Notes under the pieces: generated by a model
Told to the model about the DNA's origin: nothing
Database searches by the model: none
What the model saw: only the letters and a program-made list of their open reading frames with translations
Assembly (NCBI GenBank): GCA_951799445.1
Contig: OX637297.1
Location: forward strand, 8,742,001 to 8,806,000
Reading direction: 5' to 3'
DNA length: 64,000 bases
Source of the DNA: Pseudisothecium myosuroides
Lineage: Eukaryota; Streptophyta; Bryopsida; Hypnales; Lembophyllaceae
Shown here: positions 1 to 13,476 of the stretch, piece by piece
How the letters are laid out: each line of letters starts with the position of its first letter
Numbering within the stretch: the first letter of the stretch is position 1
Position numbers and translations under genes: made by a program

Positions 1-1040
1 ACAGTTTGAGAAGCCATAAATTGATAGGGGTTCTACATATTAGGCCTTGTAGACTAAAACTTTCTTGGAGACCAATTTTTTGAATGTAACATGTGAATAG
101 AGGATTGAGAGGCTTAAAATCACTTCCTCTTTTTTTAACACCCGTGTAATCAAACACTATAATCTTTCAATCCATTAGTGATATTGTTGTGTTCTCTTTT
201 TCCATTTGTGTTTCCATTTGATCTCAAACATGTCTAGTTTGAATTTGTAAGGAGAGAATTTAAAAAAAAATACTCCCTCCATTCAAAACTGATCTTCCTG
301 TTGGCCTTCATGTTTTGTTCCAAAAGGATCTTTCTATTGCACATTGGAACGTTGTAAATTGCTTAATTTGGCTTCTAATTGCTATTTGGAACCAACAAAA
401 CAACAGCAAATAGTAGGTCCCCTCCATCTATATAATCAACAATCAAAAGAGAAATGAAACACTGAACCCCTAAAAGAACATTGTCTTTTTCGAAGACAAA
501 TGCGTTTTTGGGCATGTACCTACGGATAGAAATTTACTCTTGATTTTTTGAAACCTTTTTGGAGGTACAAAAGCTGATTAGCTCAATGAAAATATAATGT
601 TTTTACAATCGATGCCCGGGAACAACAGTTTTGACCAAATATGCTCAAAACAGGGGATGGGGCAGTCCAGTCAGCAAAAAAAGAATAGAAAAAAGTTGAT
701 TTATTTTTTTAATATTTTTTTCTCATAGATTATATTTTTGTCTATTTGAAGAGCTTTGATTCATTTCATTTGGATTTGTTATGAGAAATTTATGGACATT
801 CTTGTTTTTGGGGCTGTTAGAGCATCTTCTTGGGAAAAATAAAATGTAGGATTCATTTTTGAATGTAATTTTTCACGTTTTTCAAGTTTTTTTTGCATGG
901 TTTAGTTTACTTGCTCTATCAATCTCACCATTAGGCTTAATACGGCCAATCAACAGAATTTGTTCTTAATTTTGGCATTTCTTTGAATATTGTCCAATTG
1001 AAAGGCGAAACAAAAGGCCACGTGTACATGGGCTTGGACA
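1..1040. other. AT-rich gene-free stretch
   Basis: I see no reading frame or RNA gene that can be supported here. The only recognisable motif is at 271-290, TACTCCCTCCATTCAAAA, which resembles the terminal sequence of plant Stowaway-type MITEs; a matching inverted end was not found nearby. Confidence 0.5.
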
Positions 1041-2590
1041 TACAGTGACTCCAAAAACCGAGTCTATGTTAAGTTCCGTTCCACTCCGTACACCATATGT
1101 TGAAAACAAGTAGATAAAATCCAAATGAGCAAACATGAATGTTATAGTACCCTCTGTGTACTACAATCCTAAAACAATTTGAAGCAAAAAGCAATTACAG
1201 TTTGGAAGTAAATCAATTCCGAAGCTACCCCCCCCATTGACTCAGTTGTTGAGGCAGGTTTCATAATCACTCCAAAAATCGCCTATGCTTCTTTTTTGAG
1301 CCCTCATGACTTGAATATTTTATTGCATGTTAATGTACACCATTTAGTACCCACCCCCATTGGTAATGTGAAAAGTTGACATACGAGTGCTTCCAAAAAA
1401 TTATATATAGTAAGAAATGTAGATGATTGGAATTTGAATGGAATTTGAAGATTTTCAATGAATCAAAGCCTTGAGATTTTGTTTACTATTACATGTGGTC
1501 TATGGGTTGCAATTTGAACCGTTGTTGCATCTATTTTGAGTACATTTGAAAATATTTGTCTTAATACACAATTAATATAAATTCATTATAATTTATATTT
1601 AGCAATCAAAACAATTATTTTCACTGCAATCTTTTTGAATCCGACATATTAGTTTGTAAGGGTTGTATATAGTACATTTGTTTGGATTGTAGGTGACCTA
1701 TTATGATATATGACAACAACAAAGTAATACCAAAATTTTGAATTATTTGCAATAAATATATTTTTTTGAAACCCATTAATTTACTAATGCATTAAATAAA
1801 TATATATTCAGTATGTTATAGAATTAAAATACTATATATGATAAAATATTAACAAACCCATTTTATAAAAATAGAAATAAGATATATTGTCTAAATTTTG
1901 TTACTATTTTGTTGTTGTCATATATCATAATAGGTCACCTACAATCCAAACAAATGTACTATATACAACCCTTACAAACTAATATGTCGGATTCAAAAAG
2001 ATTGCAGTGAAAATAATTGTTTTGGTTGCTAAATATAAATTATAATGAATTTATATTAATTGTGTATTAAGACAAATATTTTCAAATGTACTCAAAATAG
2101 ATGCAACAACGGTTCAAATTGCAACCCATAGACCACATGTGATAGTAAACAAAATCTCAAGGCTTTGATTCATTGAAAATCTTCAAATTCCATTCAAATT
2201 CCAAGTATCTACATTTCTTACTATATATAATTTTTTGGAAGCACTCGTATGTCAACTTTTCACATTACCAATGGGGGTGGGTACTAAATGGTGTACATTA
2301 ACATGCAATAAAATATTCAAGTCATGAGGGCTCAAAAAAGAAGCATAGGCGATTTTTGGAGTGATTATGAAACCCACCTCAACAACTGAGTCAATGGGGG
2401 GGGTAGCTTCGGAATTGATTTACTTCCAAACTGTAATTGCTTTTTGCTTCAAATTTTTTTAGGATTGTAGTACACAAAGGATACTACAACATTCATGTTT
2501 GCTCATTTGGATTTTATCTACTTGTTTTCAACATATGGTGCACGGTGTGAAACGGAATTTAACATAGACTCGGCTTTTGGAGTCACTGTA
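1041..2590. mobile_element. 1.55 kb foldback (Tc1/mariner-like MITE) with TA flanks
   Basis: A near-perfect inverted repeat. The left arm (about 1043-1738) reappears in reverse complement at about 1896-2588, around a 157 bp AT-rich spacer. The ends read CAGTGACTCC...GGAGTCACTG and are flanked on both sides by TA (1041-1042 and 2589-2590), the target dinucleotide of the Tc1/mariner/Stowaway group. No transposase frame is present, so the element is non-autonomous. The arms differ at only scattered positions, so it is either young or homogenised by gene conversion. A transcript would fold into a long hairpin. Confidence 0.85.
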
Positions 2591-2745
2591 TACTGAATGC
2601 CTGCAATATGATCATCTTACACTCAACAATTAGTGGACTACTGCTGATCTTTAAAAAAGCCCAGAAAACTATATTTTCTAATATAATAGAAATTAACTTT
2701 GAAAAGGGCTTTTAAACTCAAAGTTTTTAGAATGCTAGGATTACA

Positions 2746-2862
2746 TTGAATTCTACTTATAGCGTGACACAAGTTTCTATTATGTTGTCTTTAGCCTTAC
2801 TATAGAAGTAAGGCTAAAGACAACATAATAGAAACCTGTTTCACGCTATAAGTGAAATTCAC
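2746..2862. repeat. Short foldback hairpin
   Basis: 45 bp arms at 2756-2800 and 2808-2852 pair around a 7 nt loop with a few mismatches, and weaker pairing extends to 2746 and 2862. Size and structure fit a tiny MITE or a MIRNA-like hairpin. No target duplication could be fixed. Confidence 0.7.
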
Positions 2863-5800
2863 ATTTTGTCCAAGTGGAAGATCATTTCGGGACGGAGGTT
2901 GTACAACTTATGAAAATGTGTAGTTCTGCTTCAACTTAGAGCAAATTCCTAAAAGTTCAGTAAAAGGCCTTGGTCATTTAGGCGTTCAGTTACTTCAATT
3001 GGAAAATGGCAAGAAACAAGGTGAGGCGACCAGCCAACCAGCGACTGCTAAAGTTTTCGTCCTTCCAGGGTCTATATTCAATGGAGCAGTCAACTGTGCG
3101 CAGTGTTTGCTCTTCTGCTAGTCTTCCCCAACGATTGTGTCCATAATACCCTCAATTATTGCTGAGTGTTTTCTCGAAATCGAAGTTGAAGGATGAAAAC
3201 AGTGACCTTGTAGCCAGTTCTGCTGATGACGCATGCGCTGGAAGCCAGGACGCGTGCAATTGCGGAAAACTGTTTAGAGAATTGCTATTGATGTTGCTGC
3301 CATAGCGTGCTTTGAGATTTTGATAGCAAAATTCTGGTACAAACCAGCGTGCTTGATCAAAGAGGCAGAAAATTGTGCGCTTCTTTCTATTGCATTGGAG
3401 GCTTGCATCTTTGTTTGGTGGACCTGCCGTCCAAGGCGACAATGGTCTGTGAGCGATGGCAGGAGCTTTATGAGCTACGGCTGGAGGTTGAGTTCCTTAA
3501 GGCAGGTTCACCGCATCCCTCTGCTTTTGAAGGGTTTCATTTTTTGCATTCTCTATGAAGATGTTGACCTTCATGTGGCTGAATTCCTTGCTTGACTTGT
3601 GTTACGCAGAGGCCCAGAACATAGAGGAGTAGCCGGCCGTGGTCCAAAAAACCCAGAGGGAAGTTGTTCCGAAGCTATGGCGAGAATTGCAGTACTGCAC
3701 CGTGGAGGTCTAAGGCGGATTTGGAAGGCATCACCAACAGCTCTCGCATAAAACGGGAATTATCATTAGCTATTTTCTATTGTTGTTGGAGACATTGTTC
3801 AAGCTATGCTTTAGTATTTACGAACATCAGTGTATTTGGAGGTTGTGCAAGGCACTCTCTGGCGATAAGAACAAGTTCAAGGTACAGCCCTGTCTGCTGA
3901 AATTGAGGAGGAGCTTTTGAATTAATGTGCTGAGACTCTATTTCGTACAGTTTTTCTACATTTGAAAGACCTTCAATATGATTAAAGTAGTAGGTAACGC
4001 TTTCATTCTATGAAGTTGGAGAATGTAGTTGTTCATGGCAAGCAATGGGGGCAGATTGGTATGAGGAAAGTCTTCCCAAGAAAATGAGTGTGAACACGGT
4101 GCAAGAAGTTGTATTGATGATTAGGAATTGCTTCAATTAGTTGTGCCACCAATAATAAGAGCAAAGAGAGTAGTAAAGTTCATAGATGCCCATTATTGCG
4201 AGTTGGACATGGGCACTTCACGAGTGGGAGTAGTATGAATAGCATCTTGTGAGCCATAGCTTTAATAGCAAAGACAGTGCCATGGCTAAGTGTTGGGCCG
4301 CAACGTAGTTATAGGAAGTTTCATTCTGGAATGGTGACGTGCATAGGGCATTTGATGTAATTGTATGTTTTAAAGAATGGGTTTGATATGTTCAACCAAA
4401 ACAGGGAGTGAATTTCCTCCTAGGATGACACTAAGGAATATTAGCAGTCTACTAAATGTCTAGCGAACCTCACACGCCTCAGCTACACTGTGTAGGAAAA
4501 GTTTTCCGGGGGCTTCTGCCAAGTACGGTACGTTTGATAGTATAGTAGGTACTGTACACTTCGAAAGTGGACCAGGTTGAAGGAAGTTGGAGCTCCGACT
4601 CCAGCTGGAAGTGAAGAGTCTGCAGGCAGGTAAGAAAACTGTCATGTTTTTGTTCGTTACAGAATAGGACAGATTATTTTATAGTAGTAGCTAGGAAAGC
4701 TATTGAGATGTATATGACGTGATTACGAGGGCAAGGAATGTTACTGGTGTGGTGGAAGGTCAACCAAGTTTATTAAAATTGTTTGTTCAGCATTTTGTTG
4801 CTGAGGGCTTATGAGAGTGGCTTTGTGCCGACGATTTTCATGATCATGTTTGCCACGAAGATGGTGTTTTCTTCATTCTCAAATTGCTCAAGTGTATCCA
4901 TGGTCAACATGTCAAACTTCATTGTTGATATCACGAAAAAAGTAGACGCAAACGCAGCACACTTGTTTCGCTTAGACTTTGCAGAGGTCGAATTTGTCAT
5001 CCGTCAGTTATTTATATGCACTACAACGGCATTTTTCTTTCTCTAAGTCAGACAAACTTGGACTTTTGACCATGGCCTTGGAGTACATGTGATGGATCAT
5101 TTTGAAATAAGTGTGACCTGCCCTGGCGTAAGAGGAGTTCTGTTTGGTATAGGATTTGCACATATATTTGTTTTGAAGAGTGGGATGAAATGACATGTTT
5201 TTAGCTTGATTGCAGGCTTGAACATCAATTCCACAAAAGCAATGAAATTGGTGGTTGAGATTGAACGTCGAAGGACTATGGAAGCCAACGCAAGTGGCGA
5301 CAGTATGCTCAATTTGTTTTTTGGTGTATGCTCCATTGTCTACCAAGATTTTTGTTTGTTATGGTGAGCAATAACAAAAACTTTGAGACTCTTTATTTTA
5401 TTCGGTCCCCTTCTTTGTGACCTCTTTACAGAGTATTTCATGTTACAGAAAAAGTTGATACTCTGGTTGTTTTTCTCTCCTGGTGTTGCGCACATGGAGC
5501 TTCCTAAGTTTTGTCTTGGCACTGGCGCTTGCTTTTGTGTTGCTACATTTGCTTTTGTGTTTGCAAAATTTAGTGAAGTCAAACAGCAAGAGTTTGATAG
5601 CACTGGAATCTCAATAGTGATTTTCGGAGACTTTGTTTCTAGGATCGATGTTGGAGTTGCAGATAGTCCGTACCAATATAATATGTTGATGTCGTGGAAC
5701 CATTTATAGATTGGCATCTTAGATATGATTTCAAAGAGAGGTGGTAATCGGAATCCATTGCAGGCTTCAGTGGATTTTTCAAATCCCTTGTACCTGTCAT

Positions 5801-6060
5801 AACACATAAAAAGAGAATCAAGATTTGCATGTTGTAGACGAAATCCCCGCTGAATTTTCTTGATTTTCAATATGTTACGTGATCTTATGGTATATTACAG
5901 TCCTTGTGTCTTGTGTGCATATCTGAGGTGGAAGTAGCGTGTAGGTATGCCGAGTGTTACAAGCTTATCAGCAGGCGGCTTTATCAGACACGGCTCATCC
6001 ATGTGCAACTGCAGAAAGCTATAGACTAGTGGAGAAGCGAATTGCGCGGCAACTGTTCAT
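2863..6060. other. No recognisable gene; possibly decayed 5' part of the THO2 copy
   Basis: Only short frames broken by stops occur. The stretch lies upstream of recognisable THO2-like exons on the same strand and could hold their eroded 5' exons, but I could not match any segment to THO2 with confidence. Confidence 0.4.
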
Positions 6061-6063
6061 TGA

Positions 6064-9000
6064 GGCCTAGATGCTTGCAGAAGAGGTCTTAGCTAGGGCT
6101 TTGCTCCTACCATTAGTGTAGTGATTACCTGCTAATCTAGCGATTGGGCTTGCCATATGGGAAGCTTTGTACCTCTCCTAGTACGAGGTACATTTTGAGG
6201 GTCGATTTTACAAGTGTGTCACATGTGTGCAGGACATTTAAATATTTATTCATGACGTTGGGCTGGTAAGATGAGGAACCTCTAGTCAACGTGTCTTATG
6301 TCCATTGAATTCACTCGGATGCTTTGTGTAGGTGACTGAGCGACTTCATAGTGAGTGGCATAAACAGGACGACTGCATTCCAATGCTCTTGTCTGCTCGC
6401 CAAACTGCGAAGGTATGAGCAGTTTGGCTCCCTTATCATCAATGTGTGTTTATTTGGTTTGGACTTTCTTTGAATTTGTTGCCTTACTCGTTTGCTTTTT
6501 ACTAGTGTTGCAAAAGTCGTTAGCTTTGGAGTAAAAAGCATTGAAGAGTAGGATTCATTGGTACTGCTCGCTTGTCTTTGGTTTCTCATGGTGTTCTGCA
6601 TTACCGTTGCTCCGAAGGTGTGTTGGAAGCGTCAGTCGGTTGTATTTTCATAATCCTCAGAACATGCTAATTAGTAAATTTTTTTCTTTGAACAGTTGGA
6701 TACAAGGTGTATATAGAAACAACTAACCAAAAAGAACCTGAAGTAGTTGGGTCGGATGGTTGTTGAGATAGTCCATGCCAATCCCATGACTGTATAGCGT
6801 GATATTGTCCATCAGGGATGTGAGTAGACTTTATGCTTATTCTGCACAGCTTCCACTATATATTTAAAGAGAGAGCAGAGACCCAGAAGTTCACTGAAGT
6901 GAGAATTAATGGGACTGTAACATATGAGTGTTCATCTGTTTTTTGTAATTTATCCAGATGTTTGATTTGAGAATTATTGGCATTACATGTGATCCAATAT
7001 ATTACCATCAAGCTATAGTCTCTGTTGTTTCTGCTAATTCTATTGCAATTTATCTGTTTTGGTAAATTATTTGTGCATGGAGAGTGTTAGATCATTTCAT
7101 TTCACTATTATGCTCGTATTGTTGGTCATGAGCTTTCTTGGCGTTGCTGAATTATTCTTTTCTATCAATGGTGTGCGGGACAGCTGGAGGCTTACAAGGA
7201 CCTCATAGCGTTGCTTGTCGACCCTTTTATATACCTCATACAAGTATGTATCGATACATGAATTGACGATGAGTTTACTTACAGCACTTGCATTCCGGCA
7301 TCTTGTAGTAACATCAGTCAGTGTTAAGAGCGCAAGAAAATTGTTCAACTCTAACTTATTTTAGGAGTATTGAAAAGTCTCATTTGATTCTCAACATGGA
7401 TATCTGGGTTAGGGGTGAAGAAGCCCTGACATTAAGAGTGCCTACAGTTTGATATTCCTTCCCATTTATATATTTTGTTGCAAGATAATTGGAGGAATAC
7501 TAAAATAGTCTTTTGTTCATCTGATATTATAGTAGAATGATGATTCAAGTTGGAGGGTATGCAAAACTAATTTGCGGTACTCGTTCATTGTGCACCTGAT
7601 TGTGCAGGTGCAATATGACTTCTTTGAGTATTTGGTGCTTGAGCGGTTGGCACGAAGTTGTCGTGACAGACTTCAAGAAGATGGACTGAATGTGTCAGAT
7701 TGGTTGCAGTCGCTTGCTTCCTAGTGGGGCCATCAGTAAGTTTGTCAATGCTAGTTTCAGTCAATTTCGCGAAATTTGCTATGCATCTATGTTTCGTAGT
7801 AGCTATATATTGCTATTTAATAGATTTGCCTGCGTAACTGACAGAGGAACTTGTCATAAGAGAATATGAGATGTTTTCCACTATTTTGACTTCAAACTAG
7901 GGGGTAAGAGGTATTATGAGATTGATCCTTACATGTATGTGTTCGAAATCTTGGATGTTTTAACCTGCCCTTGTGCACGTTCCATCAACTGTTTTTGTTG
8001 GCTTGTACTAGGTGTAAGAAGTATGCATTGCTCGAGTGATGAGGGCTTCTTCAGTACCTTGTACATCAGATTAAACAAGGAAAAGGAATTGAGTTCGTCA
8101 TGCTGCAGGTGATTCTGTAATATATTGCTTCTATGTGTAGATGCTTTGAAAATTTGACAAAAAGAAATATTGGATTCATTACCATTGCTGTAAACTATGT
8201 CTGTGGATGGAATCATAATAGTTGTAATAGTTTGTCTAGAAAGTAAAGACATGTTAAATGCAATTGTCAGGAATTTGATGGCCAAAGAAGTAAATGCGTG
8301 AGCACAGTATTATGCATTGGCTATCTAAATTTACATTAGCCTACTTTTATTGCAATAGCAACTAGTAGAAAGTGTTCATACTCCTCAGGCTCTTTTCTTG
8401 GAGTAGCTACCAGGAATTGATCCAGCAAATGGCTACTGCGGAGTATATAGACAATGAGAGTGACGACCACTTGATAGCCTTGGTTGCTGTTGAGGCTGTA
8501 CGTGATGAAGTGTCGTCATCTTGTGTTTTGAAGAACTACTAGGTGAAGACAGTCTGGGCTACTGTTTTAGGTTTTGAGTGACTGCAAAACAATCACATTT
8601 CGAAGTGAGGTCATAGGTTCAAAAATATTTATCACTTTAAAATTCATAATTCAGCAGGTGCTCATGAAGTTCAGGAGCAGTCTTCTGGATTCCTTGCTTT
8701 GAAAGGATGATCCCGAGGTGGCTAGACCCTTGCACATATTTATTGGTGAGCAAATATCGTATTCCGTCTTGGAAAAAAACGTATGATATCAAATATCTCT
8801 ATTTTGGCCACTCCCATGCTCTCTGTGAATTTTGTGACTTTGTTTCACAATTGTATTTGTGACTAAAAACATCACGTCTTTTTCTTTGTGAAGGGGAGGT
8901 ATTGTGCAGAAATTGCAATAATATGTATCGTATAGTGTTTATGGCACTTAGTTAGTCAGCTGAATTGCTTCTAGCACTGTGTTGGTCAATGCAGAAGCAT

Positions 9001-9420
9001 CCTACATGGAAGTGGTTACTGAAAATTTTGATAGATGTCACGGCACATTTCAGCAGCATGTGCCGATTTTATTTAGTGATATTACTCTAGTCACCGCCAA
9101 TGCACAATTTGTTCCTTCTGTTGAGGACCTTGTTAAAAAATGTCATCGGAGCTTGAAGTATCTCATTTTCCATGTTAGTCCTTTTTTTCTTTTTGATTTC
9201 TGTCTTCGAACAAGAGATTTCACTCATTCTTGAGGCATAAGCTCCTTTTCCATGGTTGTGGCCACAAGTGGCATTCCATATTTGTAGACCTGTTATGAGC
9301 ACAAAAGTGTTCTTCGTTGGGTTGGCCTGCTGATCTGATGAAGGTGAAGGATGATGTAACCTCGTTGTCATTGGAGCTGACAGTGGACCTTGGTTCTAAT
9401 CAGAAGCACGTCAAGTAAGC
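6064..9420 (+). pseudogene. THO2: THO complex subunit 2 (THO2/THOC2) pseudogene, introns retained
   Basis: Plus-strand segments translate, in THO2 order, into diverged THO2-like peptides. About 6070-6210 includes IWEALYLS then YEVHF. Segment 7181-7243 has QLEAYKDLIALLVD and ends at donor GTATGT. Segment 7608-7735 has VQYDFFEYLVLERLA and ends at GTAAG. About 8012-8107 has LLQYLVHQIKQGKGIEFVMLQ-type sequence. About 8414-8512 starts ELIQQMA. About 8657-8742 has SLLDSLL and KDDPEVA. About 8975-9180 has TENFDRCHGTFQQHV. About 9330-9420 has ELTVDLGSNQKHV. In the family, THO2 is the scaffold of the nuclear THO/TREX mRNA export complex. Retained GT-AG borders show this is not a processed copy. In-frame stops (for example in 7608-7735) and missing stretches make it non-functional. 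Assignment is by memory of the family, but eight collinear segments make it strong. Confidence 0.8.
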
Positions 9421-12400
9421 TCTTAACGAAGTTGTGATGAAAGTGTACAAGACAATGATGGGTGTGAGCTTCTTTCAAGGGATATCTTCTTTGTGTGCTC
9501 ACGTTGGTGCTGACATGGGCAGCGGGTTGTTAGCAAAGTCCATGTAAGGAATCATATGGGATTCTGTTTACATTGCAAGAACTCATCTTGTTTCTAATCT
9601 CATTATTGTAGGTATGTAGTTATTAGCATATATAAACATTTGATTGTAACAATCTTTAGTATTTGTGAGAACTCGTCCTTCCCCATAGGAGATTGGTGCC
9701 ACACAACAAAGTGTACACTCTGATATTCTTCGCTGAGAGCGTGGGTGGCACAGACAAAGTGTTGGGGATCTACTTTCTTTTTTAGATTTGGTACGTGCTA
9801 TGCACCTTCAAAGTATTTGAAAGACTTTAAAGGATGCACGCTCTGATGGGACAGGCATTGCTGCATTGGAGGATATTCTTGTGTGTGCTATTGATGTATA
9901 CGCGTTTGGCCCCATGGAAGATCGGGACCGCGATCATGTGAAGAATAACACATATGATTTTTGTTATAGTGAGAGTTCATTTCCTATGGGTGGATGTAAA
10001 TTATCTTTCTTCCATGTCTTGCAAGTTTAGTTTCTTCTATCAGTTGAAGGATATAAGCTTCTGTATGTAGGCCTGTGAGCAGATAGAGAAGATGCCAGGA
10101 ATGTATCGATTGGAAAGTGCCAGTGCAGGTTCTGGCAAGAAGAGGTATTGAATATTTGTTGCGTGAAGTAATTAAGGTTCTTAAGCGGAACCCGTGAGTG
10201 TTGTGCGGTTGTTGTACACTCATAATGCTAACATGTAGTCATGTGTGTGCCTTCCAGGTTTACTGTGGTGACGAGTAAAGAACACAGCAGGTTGCCTAGT
10301 GGTCCTCACAAGTATCGACTTGCCACAGTAAACCCTCAATTGCCTCATGTTTTTGTCACCCTCATTTTGAGGATTTGCAGAAGAAAATAAAATGTATACT
10401 AAAAACGATAATTGCAGTAATCAATCTTCAGAGATGTGTTTTTGACGAGTCTTGTATTCTGAACACTCCATAATGAGGATGATGGGATAGAATTTTACAG
10501 AGTATTATTCTAGTGAGGTACCGTATTTCCAGTTCTTAACGGGCTTGTACCTATTTGTCTTGTAGTTCCTCTGCCTGATTGCAGTCGCTATCTTGTTGAT
10601 GTACCATTTCTGATGCTTGTATTTGGTTCAGTGCTCTCAGTTTGATCTACTACATGGTATGCTATTTATAGGCAAGGATAGTTGTATGGCCAAGAAGTAT
10701 AAAAATGCAGCTCGACAGGCTTTCCTAAGCATGCAGACCCCAACTCCAAAGAAGAATGGTAAGAGAAATCAGAGGATTATGCGAAGTGAAGGATTTATGT
10801 GTAAGAAGCATTCATGAGGTGCAAGAAGCATTCTTGAGGTATAAGAATATCATTTTTTTGTTTAATTGTCTGCCACTGCTAACCAAGTATATGCGATGTA
10901 GCTAGCTTTTTGACCGACATATTATGGACTTGGCTCAATCGGGATCCTTGTCTATGGAATTGGTCATTTAAATTTTGGCAGAAGTTAGAGCAGCCGTCAA
11001 TGTTTTTTTGAAGGGTGCTGAGATGGATCTCCAATTAATATGTTATAAAGCATCCCCTTATTGTTTGTCACTTACAAAGTTTGAGGGAAATATATAGCAT
11101 GGCCAGTATCCTGTCTTCTCATGCACCCTTTTGTTTGAGATGAGGATAATAAATAGCATTGCCATAGCTATTTCATTAGGTTGATAATTTAATTTTGCCG
11201 CGGCAAACTTATTTTTCTCCCTGATGAATAGCATACTTGCAAGTGGTAGCAGGGTGAGCTGATGTGATGCATCCGCGTGCGTCCTCATCATGGAGGCCTT
11301 CACGGGCGTGTTGACCATGAATAACATGGGAGCGGCCATCTCAAAAGTTTTGAACAATGGTCATCGCAAAAGCGGTGAAGAGCAAGGGAGGTGCCCGGCA
11401 AGAACATATTGTTACTAAAATGTTGTTGTACTATCCAATGAGAGCTTCTTGATTGAAATTTACAGGTGGTGCATTTAGCGAAGGTCCACTAGACAATCCT
11501 TGTATGTGCACTTTCATATTACACAAGTGAGGTGTGCAAAGATTGGTTTATGATGAATATGTTCTTTTCAGGGAAAACTGACTACAAGAATGTGTGTGAC
11601 TGAGGGAGGTGAAGATACCATAGTCACGCAATGTGGACGTACTGTGGACAAGCTGAGTGGCACAAAAAATTAGAGTGTGAGAATGTGGCTAACCGTTCTG
11701 CCATGTCATTTTGCAGAGACGGACAGATAGAGTGAAGGTGACTGACCGCTATGTGATTCAAGTGACTGAATGGTCACTTTGGCCAGCGCTTGTGCAATTT
11801 AGAGGTAGGATTTCTTCCTGTAATCCAGAGGTATGGAGCACTTAAGGGAGTTTTGTCTTTGGTTTTATATTTTCCTAACACAATGTTTTGAATGTCCCAA
11901 GTCTAAAGCTTGTCGAAGGCTTTGCATCCTAATAAACGTTTCGCGTCTCCAATGGTTGTTGTATTTTGGGTTCTGTCATTTGTAGATGTCAGTGGAACTA
12001 ATAGGAGTCATGCGGATGCTGGCATGGCAGTCTACAGAATTGTGAGTTAGTTCAACTGATTCAACATGTGTCATTGCTGCCGCATAGTTTGCTTTCGTCT
12101 AAAGTAATGGCGGATTCCTCGTGATTTTGTGTCGTCAGTGGAGGCCGCCCTTCCTTATGGGCATGTCATGAAGACCAACATTGGGAGGCATCACTTTGAA
12201 AGCATTGCACACGCATCCATGTGGACAAGCAGTATACTACAAAGGACTTCAATTTGGGCTAGTGTCTGCTGCATGAGAGCGAGGGGAACGCGTTGGTTGC
12301 GGACTAGCATATGAAGATTGCGCAAGTGGTGTGGCTGAGTTGTTGCAGTGGAGGAGTTGCACCTCCGTTGATGCTGGCAATGTCTTCTTCTGAAGAAGCG

Positions 12401-12757
12401 TCGGTGAGTATATCTGTCGCTTCTTTGTTGACCTGCAGTCATGAGCATTGCGATAGTCTTTCAATGGAGTACTACCATAGAGGTTGGCTGTAACGTCACA
12501 TGCAGGTAGAGTAGGTCAAACGTGGCGCTATACTTGAGAACCCTTTGTCCCCAACGGTGAAGTAGGTATGCTGTTGCTTTGCTTAGGAATGTGAAACAGG
12601 CCAAAAATGAAGCATTTGTAGTCGCTGTATTGTCTTAAGAATGAATTGGAGGTTCAAGGGTTTCATGTAGTGTTACATCACTTATTGGAAGCGCCATCAT
12701 TGCAATGATCACGTAGTATTTGTTGTGCTTCTACATCGCCAGTCATTACTGAACCCA
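9421..12757. other. No confident gene; possible eroded THO2 tail and unknown fragments
   Basis: Short coding-looking pieces occur, for example around 9690-9780 and 10617-10817, but none could be assigned. A 12 bp inverted pair (GGTTTACTGTGG and its complement) lies at about 10258-10333. I see no complete gene. Confidence 0.35.
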
Positions 12758-13086
12758 CTATAACAAAACTTGGTAAAAAAAAACCGCGCAGAGATTTGAC
12801 TACGGTTTTTTTATCCACGCTTTTGTGCGCGTGCGCGTAGTGGACAAATAGTGTTTTTTGTAGTTTTCCACTGCAATTTTTGGAATTTGGAAGCATGTAA
12901 TATACCATTGGAAAGGTATTTTTAAGACCTTTCCAATGGTATATTACATGCTTCCAAATTCCAAAAATTTTAGCGGGAAACTGCAAAAAACACTATTTGT
13001 CCACTACGCGCACGCGCACAAAAGCGTGGATAAAAAAACCGTAGTCAAATCTCTGCGTGGTTATTTTTTATCAAGTTTTGTTATAG
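12758..13086. mobile_element. 329 bp palindromic MITE
   Basis: The ends are CTATAACAAAACTTG and CAAGTTTTGTTATAG. The two arms, roughly 160 bp each, are almost perfectly complementary around a 9 nt loop (12918-12926). TA next to both ends is compatible with Stowaway/Tc1-mariner insertion. Frames on both strands encode nearly the same peptide, which is an artefact of the palindrome, so no protein is annotated. Confidence 0.85.
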
Positions 13087-13476
13087 GTACCCTTGTACAA
13101 ACATCTGATAGGAAGGCAATTGGTGTCTTCTTGAGGCACCGTACATATAAATTACTCTGTGAAACCGTGAAGTCACGGTTGGTGAAACCGCTTGATGACG
13201 GAAGATTCACAACATGAATTTGGTTAGAAGGGTACCAATGGACGTGTTCCCAGTGTGTGACTGTGATTTTTGTGGACTGCCTACTTCCATGTCGGGCATT
13301 GCCAGCAGCATCTTTGAAGAATGTGTTGACGATGGCAAGGAAGGTCATGTACTTAGACATTACAGAAGTTGTCATGTAGGACATATGGTAGTGCATTACC
13401 TTGTGCTGCTGTACAGGGATATGAATATTTTCTTTAGGTTTACATCCTCGGGTGTGGCCATGTAATATTAAATCTG

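Noticed and set aside
5340..5870. 176-codon minus-strand frame
   Set aside because: Composition looks random, with no recognisable motif and overlap with other short frames. It lies in a degenerate region, so I do not annotate it.
12678..13217. Mirror-image frames on both strands (about 100 codons each)
   Set aside because: They are produced by the palindromic MITE at 12758-13086, which makes both strands read nearly the same; not independent genes.
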